Assembly (NCBI GenBank): GCA_002422085.1
Contig: DISZ01000010.1
Location: forward strand, 261,440 to 325,439
Direction of reading: 5' to 3'
Length of the DNA: 64,000 nt
Source of the DNA: Rhodobacteraceae bacterium UBA6197
GTDB lineage: Bacteria; Pseudomonadota; Alphaproteobacteria; Rhodobacterales; Rhodobacteraceae
The position numbers were made by a program, and so were the translations under genes. Every line of letters begins with the position of its first letter. Position 1 is the first letter of the stretch. Positions 56,062-64,000 of this stretch are shown here, piece after piece. A model generated the notes under the pieces. That model was not told the DNA's origin. It saw nothing but the letters and a program-made list of their open reading frames with translations, and did not search any database.

Positions 56062-57388
56062 CAGACCAGACCTTGTTTGATTTTTGGGTCGCGCCAAAAA
56101 AAGCGCCGATCACAATGAAGAAGTAGATGTTGTTGCTGGGGATCGAGATGAACAATTTCAAAGCCAGGAACATGACGATGAAAACCAGTAGCGAGGCTCG
56201 CAACAGGGCCGGGTTTTGAAACTCGGCTAAATCAGATCGCACCACCCGCCGGATTGCCGCGATGGCAAACGCAATAAACAGCAGCGGCGCAAAAATTCCC
56301 GCCTCCAGCAGCAGTCGCAGCCAATAACTGTCGAGACGATTGAGAAACTCCAACTCGTTGTGCAGGCTTTGACGAACGCCAAATCCGAAGAGCGGGTTGT
56401 TCTTCATCTGCTCAAAGACAATCAGATATTGCGAAGCACGCTCTATCGTGCTGCGCTCTCTGTCGTCGTATAGCCAGAAATTGCCGGTCTTGCCTTCGTG
56501 GGCAAGCGAAACGAAACTGTCAAAACCGGAATAGAGGGCCACGCCAACGGCGATAAGCAGCAATGAAAACGCAAGGGATTTCAACAAGAACCCGTAGCTT
56601 CCACGTCTTGAAAGAACGAAGATCGCCGGGATCTCGAGAAGATATAGCATCAAGCCGGCACGCGACCCTGTTCCCAGCAAAAGCGCCGCCGCCGCAAGCG
56701 CCGTCACCCCCAAAGCGATGCGAGAAATCCCGGTCGTGGTATAAAAAAGATATAGAACCAAGGGGGTTGCGAGAACTGTGAACTCTGCCAACAGCAGCGG
56801 ATTATCGAACAGCGCCTGCAGCCGATAACTTGAATCGCGCATGATGCCGGTCAGAACATCGTCCGAACCCGCCACAGCGCCAGACGCAATGAACGTGACC
56901 AGCGGTTTCGCAAGCGGGAATTCTATCATACTCAGCAAACCGCTTAGCAGCACGGATACGGATATCGCGACAAGTATCTTGCGGAAATCGGAATATGTCT
57001 TGGTGAACACAAAGAAGATGAAAAAGCACAGCAGCGTAATTGAAAGATCGTCGAATATATATGGCAAAGATCTGGCACCCGTCGCGTGAAGCGAGGATGC
57101 AAGCTTCAAATTTACCAACACCACAAGAATAACTGTCGCTCTCTCGCGAAATAGCACCTGTTTTGCACGGCGCCAAAGCCCGGGCCGCATCATCAATTTG
57201 GCGACAAGCAGCCCCAATATCAGCAACAACGCATAACGGGTGAATGAGAACGCCAATCCCGCACTACCAATCGCCACCGACGTTGATCGAGGAGACAACG
57301 CCAGAAGAAAGACGAAAAGCACCAGCGCCGCGCGATAGCGAACAAAGGCAACACCCGATATGAGAACGGCCTCAAGTATGAAATACAT
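56039..57388 (-). CDS. wzy: O-antigen/polysaccharide polymerase (Wzy/ligase superfamily)
   Basis: 449 aa, ten to twelve membrane segments. A large periplasmic loop containing DDRERSTIERASQYLIVFEQMKNN (split here by its own context) and NPLFGFGVRQSLHNELEFLNRLDSYWLRLLLEAG is the typical O-antigen ligase/Wzy_C region. The gene has notably more A+T and AAA/ATA-rich codons than its neighbours, as in many horizontally exchanged polymerases. ATG 57388 has AAAGGG upstream. It likely polymerises repeat units in the periplasm after Wzx flipping. Confidence 0.8.
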   Translation of the reverse strand: MYFILEAVLISGVAFVRYRAALVLFVFLLALSPRSTSVAIGSAGLAFSFTRYALLLILGLLVAKLMMRPGLWRRAKQVLFRERATVILVVLVNLKLASSLHATGARSLPYIFDDLSITLLCFFIFFVFTKTYSDFRKILVAISVSVLLSGLLSMIEFPLAKPLVTFIASGAVAGSDDVLTGIMRDSSYRLQALFDNPLLLAEFTVLATPLVLYLFYTTTGISRIALGVTALAAAALLLGTGSRAGLMLYLLEIPAIFVLSRRGSYGFLLKSLAFSLLLIAVGVALYSGFDSFVSLAHEGKTGNFWLYDDRERSTIERASQYLIVFEQMKNNPLFGFGVRQSLHNELEFLNRLDSYWLRLLLEAGIFAPLLFIAFAIAAIRRVVRSDLAEFQNPALLRASLLVFIVMFLALKLFISIPSNNIYFFIVIGAFFGATQKSNKVWSDAHPACP

Positions 57389-57415
57389 GTCGCCCTTTCA
57401 GGGGGGCGTTCCGCC

Positions 57416-58759
57416 TCATGCCGCCCCCCCCGAGGTCTGCAGCCCCGCGATCACCCGCGCCGAAAACAACAGCGCGCCCAGGTTGACAATCGCCATGCAG
57501 ACCGCATTGGCGATGGCCGCACCCAGCATTCCGTAGGCCGGGATCAACAGCCACGACAAACCCAGCAACACCGCACAGGCCAGCAGCGACAGGGTGCCCA
57601 TGATCCGCTCATTCCCGGTCATCATCAGGATCTGCCCCGCCGCGCCGCTTGACACGGTGACCGCCTGGCCGATGGCCAACACGCCCAGAACCGCGCCACC
57701 TTTCGCAAACTCGGGGCCAAACAGCCGCATCACCGCACCGCCTTGAAAGATCAGCAGCGCAAACAGCGGGCTGGTCAGCAGGCACAGCCCCAACGTCATC
57801 CGGCTGGCCAAACGCCGCAGCGTGGTGATTTCGCCGCGCACGAAAAGCTCGGACAGTTTTGGCGCAAGGATCGTATTCACCGAGACCAGAAAGAACGACA
57901 CCAGCAGCGCCACCCGTGTCGCGGCGCCAAAGATTCCGGCCTCGCTGCCGTCAGCCCAAAGACCCAGCAGAAAAACCGGCGCCCATGGCAGGATCGCGCG
58001 GGTTACGATGCTCATCAGCCACAACGGCCGGCAACTGGCCCACAGTTCCGCCAAGGCGAACCGCGCCGGGGCCTCGTGACCGGCAAGCTGGCGCCGCCAC
58101 AGCCCCCAACCGACCAGCGCCGCCAGCCCCGTCGCCCCAAGATAGGCCGCACTTGCGCCTTGCGGCCCCATCAATCGCACGGCCGGCCAGATCAACACCA
58201 GGCCGAACAGCGGGTAAAGCGCGCCCGCAACCAGCATCGAAGGACCAATCTGCTTCAGCCCCTTCAGGCTTTCCGACAGCAGCGACATCATCGAAAAGCT
58301 GACGATCGCCGCACCGGCATAGCGCAGCGGCCCGGCAAGCTGCGGCGCGTCAAAAACCCGGCCGGCAATCGGCGCGGCGAACAGGATGCACCCCAGCGCC
58401 AGCCCCCCCGAAGCAATCAGCGCGCCCCCCATCGCCAATCGGAAGGCCCCCCGCACGCGCCCCCAGTCTTGCAACGCCGCCCCCGCCGAAACGAACCGCA
58501 ACACCGAATTGTCCAGCCCGATCCGGGCGACAACCGAGCCGATCATCGTGACCGACAGCGCCAGAAAGTATAGCCCCGCACCCTCGGGACCCAGCAGCCG
58601 GGCCACGACCACGTTGAAGGCAAACGCCAGCCCTGCGCCGACGCCACGCAGCACGAAGGCGACCGAGGCGCCCCGGAATATCTCGTGATCATGCGCGTCA
58701 AACCGGCTGGCGAACCGGGCCAACTGACGCATCGGTGTCTTTGCCGCGGCAGAAGTCAT
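57416..58759 (-). CDS. wzx: Repeat-unit flippase (Wzx-like, MATE/MOP family)
   Basis: 447 aa with twelve to fourteen membrane helices and the polysaccharide-biosynthesis protein pattern: FVLRGVGAGLAFAFNVVVARLLGPEGAGLYFLALS at the start (helices 1-2), central loop LVSFFLVSVNTILAPKLSELFVRG and C-terminal GAAIANAVCMAIVNLGALLF. It flips undecaprenyl-linked repeat units across the inner membrane. It is the first gene of the long minus-strand polysaccharide operon, with wzy 27 bases after it. Confidence 0.85.
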   Translation of the reverse strand: MTSAAAKTPMRQLARFASRFDAHDHEIFRGASVAFVLRGVGAGLAFAFNVVVARLLGPEGAGLYFLALSVTMIGSVVARIGLDNSVLRFVSAGAALQDWGRVRGAFRLAMGGALIASGGLALGCILFAAPIAGRVFDAPQLAGPLRYAGAAIVSFSMMSLLSESLKGLKQIGPSMLVAGALYPLFGLVLIWPAVRLMGPQGASAAYLGATGLAALVGWGLWRRQLAGHEAPARFALAELWASCRPLWLMSIVTRAILPWAPVFLLGLWADGSEAGIFGAATRVALLVSFFLVSVNTILAPKLSELFVRGEITTLRRLASRMTLGLCLLTSPLFALLIFQGGAVMRLFGPEFAKGGAVLGVLAIGQAVTVSSGAAGQILMMTGNERIMGTLSLLACAVLLGLSWLLIPAYGMLGAAIANAVCMAIVNLGALLFSARVIAGLQTSGGAA

Positions 58760-58896
58760 GCGTTGGCCACCCGCGCTGAATGGTGCCGAGGGGCGGTGGC
58801 AGGCAGACAGAGTGGCAATAAATCGTCGACTCGGACTTCATCTGTCCTTAAAGTTTCTTTGCCAATCTGGCCGGACCGTAACGTGAGGGCAGTTTC

Positions 58897-59094
58897 TTGG
58901 TCAGCATCTTTCTTTGTGTCATCGGCGCGATCCTCCTGTTCATGGTGGTATCGCTGGCCGTTGTCGTCCGGTGGCGCCTGCCGATCACGACCGAGGATGA
59001 CACGCCAAGGCCGCCGCAACCCGGCTGGACCGGCGTCGCCACGCAAGGGACGCCACGGGCGATCGACAAGAATACCCGCATCGCAGTCCGCTAA
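58897..59094 (+). CDS. Possible small single-pass membrane protein
   Basis: 65 aa starting at TTG, with GAGGG 8 bases upstream. Residues 3-26 (SIFLCVIGAILLFMVVSLAVVVRW) form one strong transmembrane segment followed by a hydrophilic tail rich in Pro, Thr and Arg. It lies in the gap between the divergent flippase gene and the convergent YjbF gene. No family recognised. The charge pattern looks like a real membrane anchor, but TTG start and short length keep confidence low. Confidence 0.4.
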   Translation: MVSIFLCVIGAILLFMVVSLAVVVRWRLPITTEDDTPRPPQPGWTGVATQGTPRAIDKNTRIAVR

Positions 59095-59142
59095 GATCAC
59101 GGCCTCCGTGCCACCATTCAGGGCCATGACCGCGCGCATCGG

Positions 59143-59778
59143 CTAACCCCGCCCGGACGGCGCGCGCATCGCCAAGGTGCCGAAACCGGCACTAACCCAG
59201 TGGCGCGCCTGAAGCACCCGCCCTGACCGCACCCAGTAAAGATTGGTGAACCCCGGACCGGCCCCGCCCGTGCAGGTTTCGGCCATCAGACGGGTGGCGA
59301 CGTCGTGTGCGCCGATCGCGATGTCGCGCGGCCCGCGATTCTCGACAGTGCAAGCATAGCTTTTGCGGATCAGGTGATCGTCGCCGTCCAGTTCTTCGTG
59401 CACGCGCTGGCTGACGCCGCTATTCCCCGCCAGCACCAGCGCAACCGCCGCCCCCGGATCAATCGCCATCGCGTCATGCCCCAGCCCGCGCGTGGCCAGC
59501 AAGAAGCCGTCACGGGTCACCACGCCCAGATTGCCCTCATTGCGCCAGCTTTGCGTGCCGCCGCGCGACGTGACCTCGACGAATTCGGCCGAAGTGCCTG
59601 CCGCCTCGTTGGCGAAGATCATCGTCGTGGCCCCGCTGCGGCGCAGCGCGGCATAATCGGCGGCGGCAACCCCGGTCGGGGCGGGCAAGGCCCGCGCCAC
59701 CAGCCGGGCCACCCCCGGTTCGCCGGATGCGCAGCCCGCAAGCGACAGGCAAAGCACGAAACGGATCAGATGTTTCAT
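59143..59778 (-). CDS. yjbF: YjbF/GfcB-family capsule-associated lipoprotein
   Basis: 211 aa. Signal with lipobox LAGC (Cys16 of MKHLIRFVLCLSLAGC). The mature part has SGATTMIFANEAAG, GVVTRDGFLLATRGLGHD and RSGRVLQARHWVS, matching group-4-capsule lipoproteins YjbF/GfcB. Start fixed by an ATGA overlap with the YjbH-like gene. Its E. coli counterparts belong to operons yjbEFGH and gfcABCD that help export or assemble exopolysaccharide. No yjbG-type gene sits between the two here. Confidence 0.82.
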   Translation of the reverse strand: MKHLIRFVLCLSLAGCASGEPGVARLVARALPAPTGVAAADYAALRRSGATTMIFANEAAGTSAEFVEVTSRGGTQSWRNEGNLGVVTRDGFLLATRGLGHDAMAIDPGAAVALVLAGNSGVSQRVHEELDGDDHLIRKSYACTVENRGPRDIAIGAHDVATRLMAETCTGGAGPGFTNLYWVRSGRVLQARHWVSAGFGTLAMRAPSGRG

Positions 59779-61973
59779 CGCCAGAACCTCCCCCAACGGC
59801 GGTTCAGGGCAAGCGCCTGTTCGTCCGTGATCTGGTCGTAAAGCCGGTGGCGCACCTCAAGCCGTGCGCCGCCGTCGCGCTGCACGGGCCGCAGGGTGAT
59901 GTTGCCAGCGTTGCGCGAGGGCATGCCGCTGGCCCAATCCAGCGGGATCCGCAAGATGATGCCCTTGTCAAACGACCCTTCGCCAAAGTCCTTGGCGCTG
60001 ACATCGGTCAGCGTCACGAATGCACCGATCCGAAAGCCATTGTTGAACCGGCGCTCGAGCGTGAAGGTGCCGCCCCAGTCGCCTGCAAGATAACGTCCCG
60101 CGTCAATGCGACTGACAAAGCCGTTGCCAAAGTCGTAGTAGGCCGAGGCATGGCCGGTCATCACGTCGTAATCGTCATAGCCCAGCAGCGTGTTGTAATC
60201 ACGCTTGCGGGCATAGTTCAGCTCGGCCCCCAAAGCGAGACGGCTATCCGAAGGCTTCCACAACAACTCGGCCGACAGCCCGCCATACATCCGTTCCAGA
60301 TAGCCCGCCGTCACACGGCCAAACAGATTGTGGCCCGGGCGAAACATGTATTCGGCGGTCAGGTGGCTGATCTCGGGGTCGGCGCATTGATCAAACAGCC
60401 CAGAGTCGGTTCTGACATGTGGCAATGCAGAAACGGCGTCAAAACGGGTCGGTCCACGGTTTCCCACCACCCGTTTGCGCAGTTGCGACGACAGCGTCAG
60501 GCCGGGCGCCAACGCATAATCCGCGCTCGCCTGAAGCCCAAGATCCAGCCGCACGGGTTTGTCCGGATCGAAATACGATGGTGCGAGATAGGGCGACAGG
60601 CCAAAGCGCGCCTTGGGATAGACCCCCGGCAAGGTCGGCAGAGCGCGGCCCGGCTCGGCGATGATGCTGCGTGACGCCATCGCCTGCGCGCCGCCGATCT
60701 GGTGCTCATACAGTTCCAGATCGGCGCGCTGAAGCGTGACTTCTGAAATTTCGACGCCGGATTTCGCCAGCCTGATACGCAACGTCTCGATCTCGGGTGG
60801 CAAGTGGTTGGCCAGAATTCGCGCCGTGCGCCCGATCGCCTGCGCCGAGGCGCCCCAGGCAAGGTTTTCGACCGTCACGGTGGCGGTGTGCCCTTCGACG
60901 ACAAGGGCCTGCGCCGCAAGCCCCTGCCCTTGCAAGGCCGCCCGCAGATCCGTCGCCGCGCCCACCGCGTCTGCTGCGCGCGCGTCAGCCGTGACTGCCC
61001 CCCGCCACGCTGCCAGATCAACCGCCTGACGCGGCTGGATCGGTGTCGGCGCGGTATCCCGGCCCGATGTCAACCGCGGCCGCCCCGGCGCCAAGGCGTG
61101 ACTATAGCTTAGCGCGACATGGGTGCCATAAAAGCTGTGCAAACCGATCTGGTCACCGTTGCGCAACCGGTATTTTGCGCTGAAATTGATCGGTGTCTTT
61201 TGGCGGTAACCGGTGCGGGATTGCTCTAGAACATAGGCGTCAGAGGAATACTCGGCCGAAAGTGTCAACCGATCTGTCGCGCGCCAGTCAAAGCCCGCAA
61301 ACAGCGCCGCATCGCCAGAGAACAGCCGATCCAGTTCGACCTGCCCCCCCGTCGCTCCTGCATCGGCCGAACTGTCGGCAGTTGCCTTGCGAGTCTTCAA
61401 ACCCGAACTGAAAACGGACAATGGGTTGGTAAATCCATTGTACGTCCCCAACCGACCCCAACCAATTCCGCCACTGACGGTGAAGCGGTCGCCCAGATGT
61501 TTGCTGGCCACCACATATTCCGACGACAAGATCCCGGTGCCCAGAAAATCGGTCAGCCCCAGCGTGACTGCCGGCATCTGCCGGCCTTCGCGCAACACCT
61601 GATAGCGCAGATCGAAGCTTCGGTCGTAGTTGGCGGTCAAACCCGCGCTTTGGCCCTCTAGGTAGCCATAGCGAAACGCACCGCTCAGCCGGTCGGTGAT
61701 CTGAAAGTCAATGCTGGCCTGCCGGCTGGTGCCGCGTGTGCTGAGGTTCAGCCCCAAAGTATCGCGCGGCGGCATGAAGGCCGAGGGCATATCGGTGTAA
61801 CCCGGCGTTCCCATCAACGAACGGCCGGGATTTTCCTCGGCCCAGGCGCCCGAAGTTTGCGAGGTCAACGCGGCGCACAGCACCACCACCCACCCGGCGC
61901 CGCGCCGGCCGTCGTCGTTGCCGGGCGAAAGCAGGGTTCCATCCCGGCCTGGGTCAGCCTGTTTCGGGGCCAT
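59775..61973 (-). CDS. yjbH: YjbH/GfcD-family outer-membrane beta-barrel protein
   Basis: 732 aa. Signal-like hydrophobic segment ends near SQTSGAWAEEN. The mature start SLMGTPGYTDMPSAFMPPRDTLGLNL is the YjbH signature; alternating hydrophobic strands with aromatic ends cover most of the length (LSGAFRYGYL, LTLSAEYSSDAYVLE, ASAYYDFGNGFVSRIDAGRYL). ATG 61973 has GAGG 5 bases upstream; the GTG two codons earlier is open. Likely an outer-membrane porin-like partner in polysaccharide secretion. It is first in a two-gene operon with yjbF. Confidence 0.82.
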   Translation of the reverse strand: MAPKQADPGRDGTLLSPGNDDGRRGAGWVVVLCAALTSQTSGAWAEENPGRSLMGTPGYTDMPSAFMPPRDTLGLNLSTRGTSRQASIDFQITDRLSGAFRYGYLEGQSAGLTANYDRSFDLRYQVLREGRQMPAVTLGLTDFLGTGILSSEYVVASKHLGDRFTVSGGIGWGRLGTYNGFTNPLSVFSSGLKTRKATADSSADAGATGGQVELDRLFSGDAALFAGFDWRATDRLTLSAEYSSDAYVLEQSRTGYRQKTPINFSAKYRLRNGDQIGLHSFYGTHVALSYSHALAPGRPRLTSGRDTAPTPIQPRQAVDLAAWRGAVTADARAADAVGAATDLRAALQGQGLAAQALVVEGHTATVTVENLAWGASAQAIGRTARILANHLPPEIETLRIRLAKSGVEISEVTLQRADLELYEHQIGGAQAMASRSIIAEPGRALPTLPGVYPKARFGLSPYLAPSYFDPDKPVRLDLGLQASADYALAPGLTLSSQLRKRVVGNRGPTRFDAVSALPHVRTDSGLFDQCADPEISHLTAEYMFRPGHNLFGRVTAGYLERMYGGLSAELLWKPSDSRLALGAELNYARKRDYNTLLGYDDYDVMTGHASAYYDFGNGFVSRIDAGRYLAGDWGGTFTLERRFNNGFRIGAFVTLTDVSAKDFGEGSFDKGIILRIPLDWASGMPSRNAGNITLRPVQRDGGARLEVRHRLYDQITDEQALALNRRWGRFWR

Positions 61974-62404
61974 CTTCACCTCGCGCTACGCTGTTGAACG
62001 GCGGCACTGGCGGGCAGGTGACGCTGCCCGACACAATCTCAACTTGTCGACAGGGCGGACTGCCTTTTCGACCAACGCTGCCCCTCACATCACTTCACAC
62101 CGCGCAGCTGCTTTGGCCCGACGGGCAAAACGCGCTTCTGGTTTGCGTTGCACAATCATTTACCACTCGCGACGTGGTTGTCCATAATAATTAATTTCTC
62201 GTTTAAGTTGTTTTTTGAATGCAAACGCTCTAGCACTGAAAATGAGGCGCTCAGAATCGACGGTGGCAGCGATGTGCTTGCCAAAGCCGCTCAGGATGGG
62301 CTGCCAGTAGCATTGTCGTTGCGGCCCGGTTTTGCGCATCTGCGGTTTGACGTTGAATTATTCGGATCTGCCCATGCCTGTCTTGAGTTCATCGAAGGAG
62401 TAAG
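61974..62404. other. 431-base divergent gap between yjbH and the wecA-like gene
   Basis: No supported gene. The middle (about 62150-62240) is A/T-rich with ATAATTAATTTCTCG and a T run, unlike the window as a whole, and probably holds promoters for the divergent yjbH and wecA-like transcripts. AGGAGTAAG precedes the right-hand start. Short frames in the left part have no ribosome site or recognisable features. Confidence 0.55.
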
Positions 62405-63550
62405 ATGCGCATGCCTTTGCCGTCTGCAATTCCGCTCGGCTATCTTTGCACCTTTGCAGTTTCGTTCGTGATTTCCGCAGGACTTGTTGCAACAAAATCC
62501 CGGCATCTGCATCGCACCGCCCGGCAGGACGACAGCACCGCCGTTCAGGCGGCGCATCTGGTGGCCACGCCGCGTATCGGCGGGCTGGCGGTTGTGATTG
62601 CCTTTGCAGCCGCGGTATTATGGTTCGCGCCGCCAGGGCTGCATGCGCAGTTCGCACTTTTTCTTCTGTCGATCATTCCCGTGACCGCTGCCGGTCTGGC
62701 CGAAGATATCGGCTTTCGCGTCAGCCCGCGCGGCAGGCTTGTCGCCGCCGCGCTCTCGAGCCTTGCGGCGGTTGCCCTGCTTCAGATCTGGTTGACCAGA
62801 AGCCATATGCCCGGCCTTGATCTGCTGTTGCTGGCCCCCCCGATCGCGATCTTGTTCACGATATTTGCGGTGACCGGCATCTGCCACGCCATCAACCTGA
62901 TCGACGGGGTAAATGGTCTGGCGGCGATCACTTCGATCCTGATTGCGCTGGGGCTGGGCACGATCTGCCTTGAGGCCGGGCTTCGGGACCTGTCTGTTGC
63001 GGCGCTTCTGGTCGTGCCGGCGGTCCTTGGCTTTTTCTTGTTCAACTTCCCCACGGGCAAGATTTTTCTGGGCGACGGTGGGGCGTATACGTTGGGCCAT
63101 GTGTTGGGCTGGATCGCCATCTTGACGATACAGTCTTCGCCCGAGGTGACGCCCTGGGCGGTGTTGCTGGTGTTCTTCTGGCCGGTTGCCGACACCGGTC
63201 TGGCAATTTACCGGCGCAAGCGCGCCGGGCGACCGACCAATCAGCCGGACCGCCTGCACTTTCACCAACTGGTGATGCGCGCGTTGGAGCTGAAGGTCGT
63301 GGGTCGGCAGCAAAGGGCGCTCAGCAACCCGCTGACGACATTGATCTTGACGCCACTCATCTCGGGCCCGGTTCTGTGCGGCATCTGGTTCTGGAACCGC
63401 CCGCTTTACGCTTTTGCCGCGCTGGTGATGTTTACGCTGCTGTTTGGCGCGACCTACCGGATCGGAATTGCGCATGCCAAAAGCCGGGGGCTACCGATCC
63501 GGCGCCCAGTTGGGTTGGCACCAAAGCCGGCGCGGATCAACCAGATATGA
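62405..63550 (+). CDS. Undecaprenyl-phosphate sugar-1-phosphate transferase (WecA/MraY-like)
   Basis: 381 aa, about ten membrane segments. Family motifs are VATPRIGGLAVV, the aspartate of AEDIGFRVSPRGR, NLIDGVNGLAAI, and FNFPTGKIFLGDGGAYTLG, followed by the cytoplasmic DRLHFHQLVMRALE, the His-box loop. This class attaches HexNAc-1-phosphate or another sugar-1-phosphate to undecaprenyl phosphate, priming a Wzx/Wzy repeat unit. It starts with a strong AGGAG site. It stands alone apart from a small secreted protein downstream. The exact sugar is unknown. Confidence 0.88.
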   Translation: MRMPLPSAIPLGYLCTFAVSFVISAGLVATKSRHLHRTARQDDSTAVQAAHLVATPRIGGLAVVIAFAAAVLWFAPPGLHAQFALFLLSIIPVTAAGLAEDIGFRVSPRGRLVAAALSSLAAVALLQIWLTRSHMPGLDLLLLAPPIAILFTIFAVTGICHAINLIDGVNGLAAITSILIALGLGTICLEAGLRDLSVAALLVVPAVLGFFLFNFPTGKIFLGDGGAYTLGHVLGWIAILTIQSSPEVTPWAVLLVFFWPVADTGLAIYRRKRAGRPTNQPDRLHFHQLVMRALELKVVGRQQRALSNPLTTLILTPLISGPVLCGIWFWNRPLYAFAALVMFTLLFGATYRIGIAHAKSRGLPIRRPVGLAPKPARINQI

Positions 63551-63650
63551 GCCCCAACCAAGGGTCACACGAAAGCCCGACCTCGTTATCGTTTTGTTGG
63601 GGTTTTCCGTGCTAGCGATCTTGCAAGTAACTCAGAAAGGAATTCGGATC

Positions 63651-63881
63651 ATGCGCATGTCGATTATCGCTGGCGCTGTCGCCGCTTTGTTTGCGGGGGC
63701 GGCCTTTGCACAGGATGTGACCGCCGGACCCGGCACAGACTCTGACGAGGATCTGACCATCCCGCCGATTGCCGAAGCCACCAACTTTGTGCCGTTTCTT
63801 TTGCCTGCCGTTCTGGCAGGCACCGCGGTCGCGGTTGCGGGTGCGGGCGGCGCCTCATCGGCCACCGCCACCACCGACTGA
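63651..63881 (+). CDS. Small exported protein, YjbE/GfcA-like
   Basis: 76 aa. Signal peptide MRMSIIAGAVAALFAGAAFA-Q is followed by an acidic stretch (GTDSDEDLTIPP), a hydrophobic helix (FVPFLLPAVLAGTAVAVAGAGG) and a short Thr/Ala/Ser-rich tail. This layout resembles YjbE/GfcA, the small Thr-rich first proteins of the yjb and gfc operons. It is 100 bases after the WecA-like gene. AAAGGA is 9 bases before the ATG; the ATG two codons later is an alternative. Not confirmed by alignment. Confidence 0.6.
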   Translation: MRMSIIAGAVAALFAGAAFAQDVTAGPGTDSDEDLTIPPIAEATNFVPFLLPAVLAGTAVAVAGAGGASSATATTD

Positions 63882-64000
63882 CGCATAGAGGGCTGCGCAC
63901 GATCGTGGCCCAGATCCGTTGCGCATGCCCCTGGCCGCCTGCACCGCGCCGGATCGGGGCGGATTGGATCTGGCAGCCCCTGCCACCTCGAACACATTGG
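63882..64000. other. Right window edge without a supported gene
   Basis: 119 bases after the small exported gene with no start, ribosome site or hairpin that I can support. A gene entering from outside the window cannot be excluded. Confidence 0.4.

Noticed and set aside
61994..62194. Short plus-strand frame in the yjbH/wecA gap
   Set aside because: No ribosome site, no hydrophobic or family pattern, and it crosses a likely promoter region.

Overview
The window is GC-rich DNA, densely packed with genes, and reads as an alphaproteobacterium of the Rhodobacteraceae (Rhodobacter/Paracoccus-like). The diagnostic content is an fdsGBA formate dehydrogenase operon, the opgGIH-opgC glucan operon, a smoEFGK-smoS-mtlK polyol operon in the Rhodobacter sphaeroides order, a pair resembling the head-spike genes of the Rhodobacter gene transfer agent (GTA), and the frequent 4-base ATGA/GTGA gene overlaps. 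No rRNA, tRNA, insertion sequence, integrase or CRISPR array was seen. Assignments come from reading the sequence and recognising families; no database search was run.

Layout. 1-3205 (minus): LysR regulator then fdsG-fdsB-fdsA (fdsA cut by the window edge). 3444-10002 (plus): S49 peptidase, a small zinc-ribbon membrane protein, Ca/Na exchanger, pteridine-reductase-like SDR, then uvrC, pgsA, moaD, moaE. 10004-17136: iron alcohol dehydrogenase, a FAD oxidoreductase back to back with mnmD, a DMT permease, a lytic transglycosylase and dapA. 17387-22409 (minus): fatty acid hydroxylase, glutamine-synthetase-like ligase, class III transaminase, NhaD antiporter. 22858-27790 (plus): opgG, opgI, opgH, opgC. 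27787-34354 (minus): a tightly coupled ynj-type cassette (VTT-domain/FAD oxidoreductase fusion, CDP-alcohol phosphatidyltransferase, ABC importer). 34454-43460: a hotdog hydratase, then HAD phosphatase, SorC-type regulator and the sorbitol/mannitol transporter and dehydrogenases.

43471-63881 is a surface-polysaccharide region: wza-wzb-wzc, rfbBDA, two glycosyltransferases, a sulfotransferase, an epimerase, a polymerase and a flippase, followed by yjbF/yjbH-like genes and a wecA-like initiating transferase. The two GTA-type spike genes (47373-48952) lie inside it, divergent from wza and convergent with rfbA. As the known R. capsulatus spikes bind capsule, this places a particle adhesin next to the genes for its probable receptor.

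A second theme is short degenerate tandem repeats (period 6-30 bases) of unrelated sequence at gene ends, in gaps, in signal peptides and in loops or tails of several proteins. At least nine loci show this, so a local duplication process seems active in this genome.
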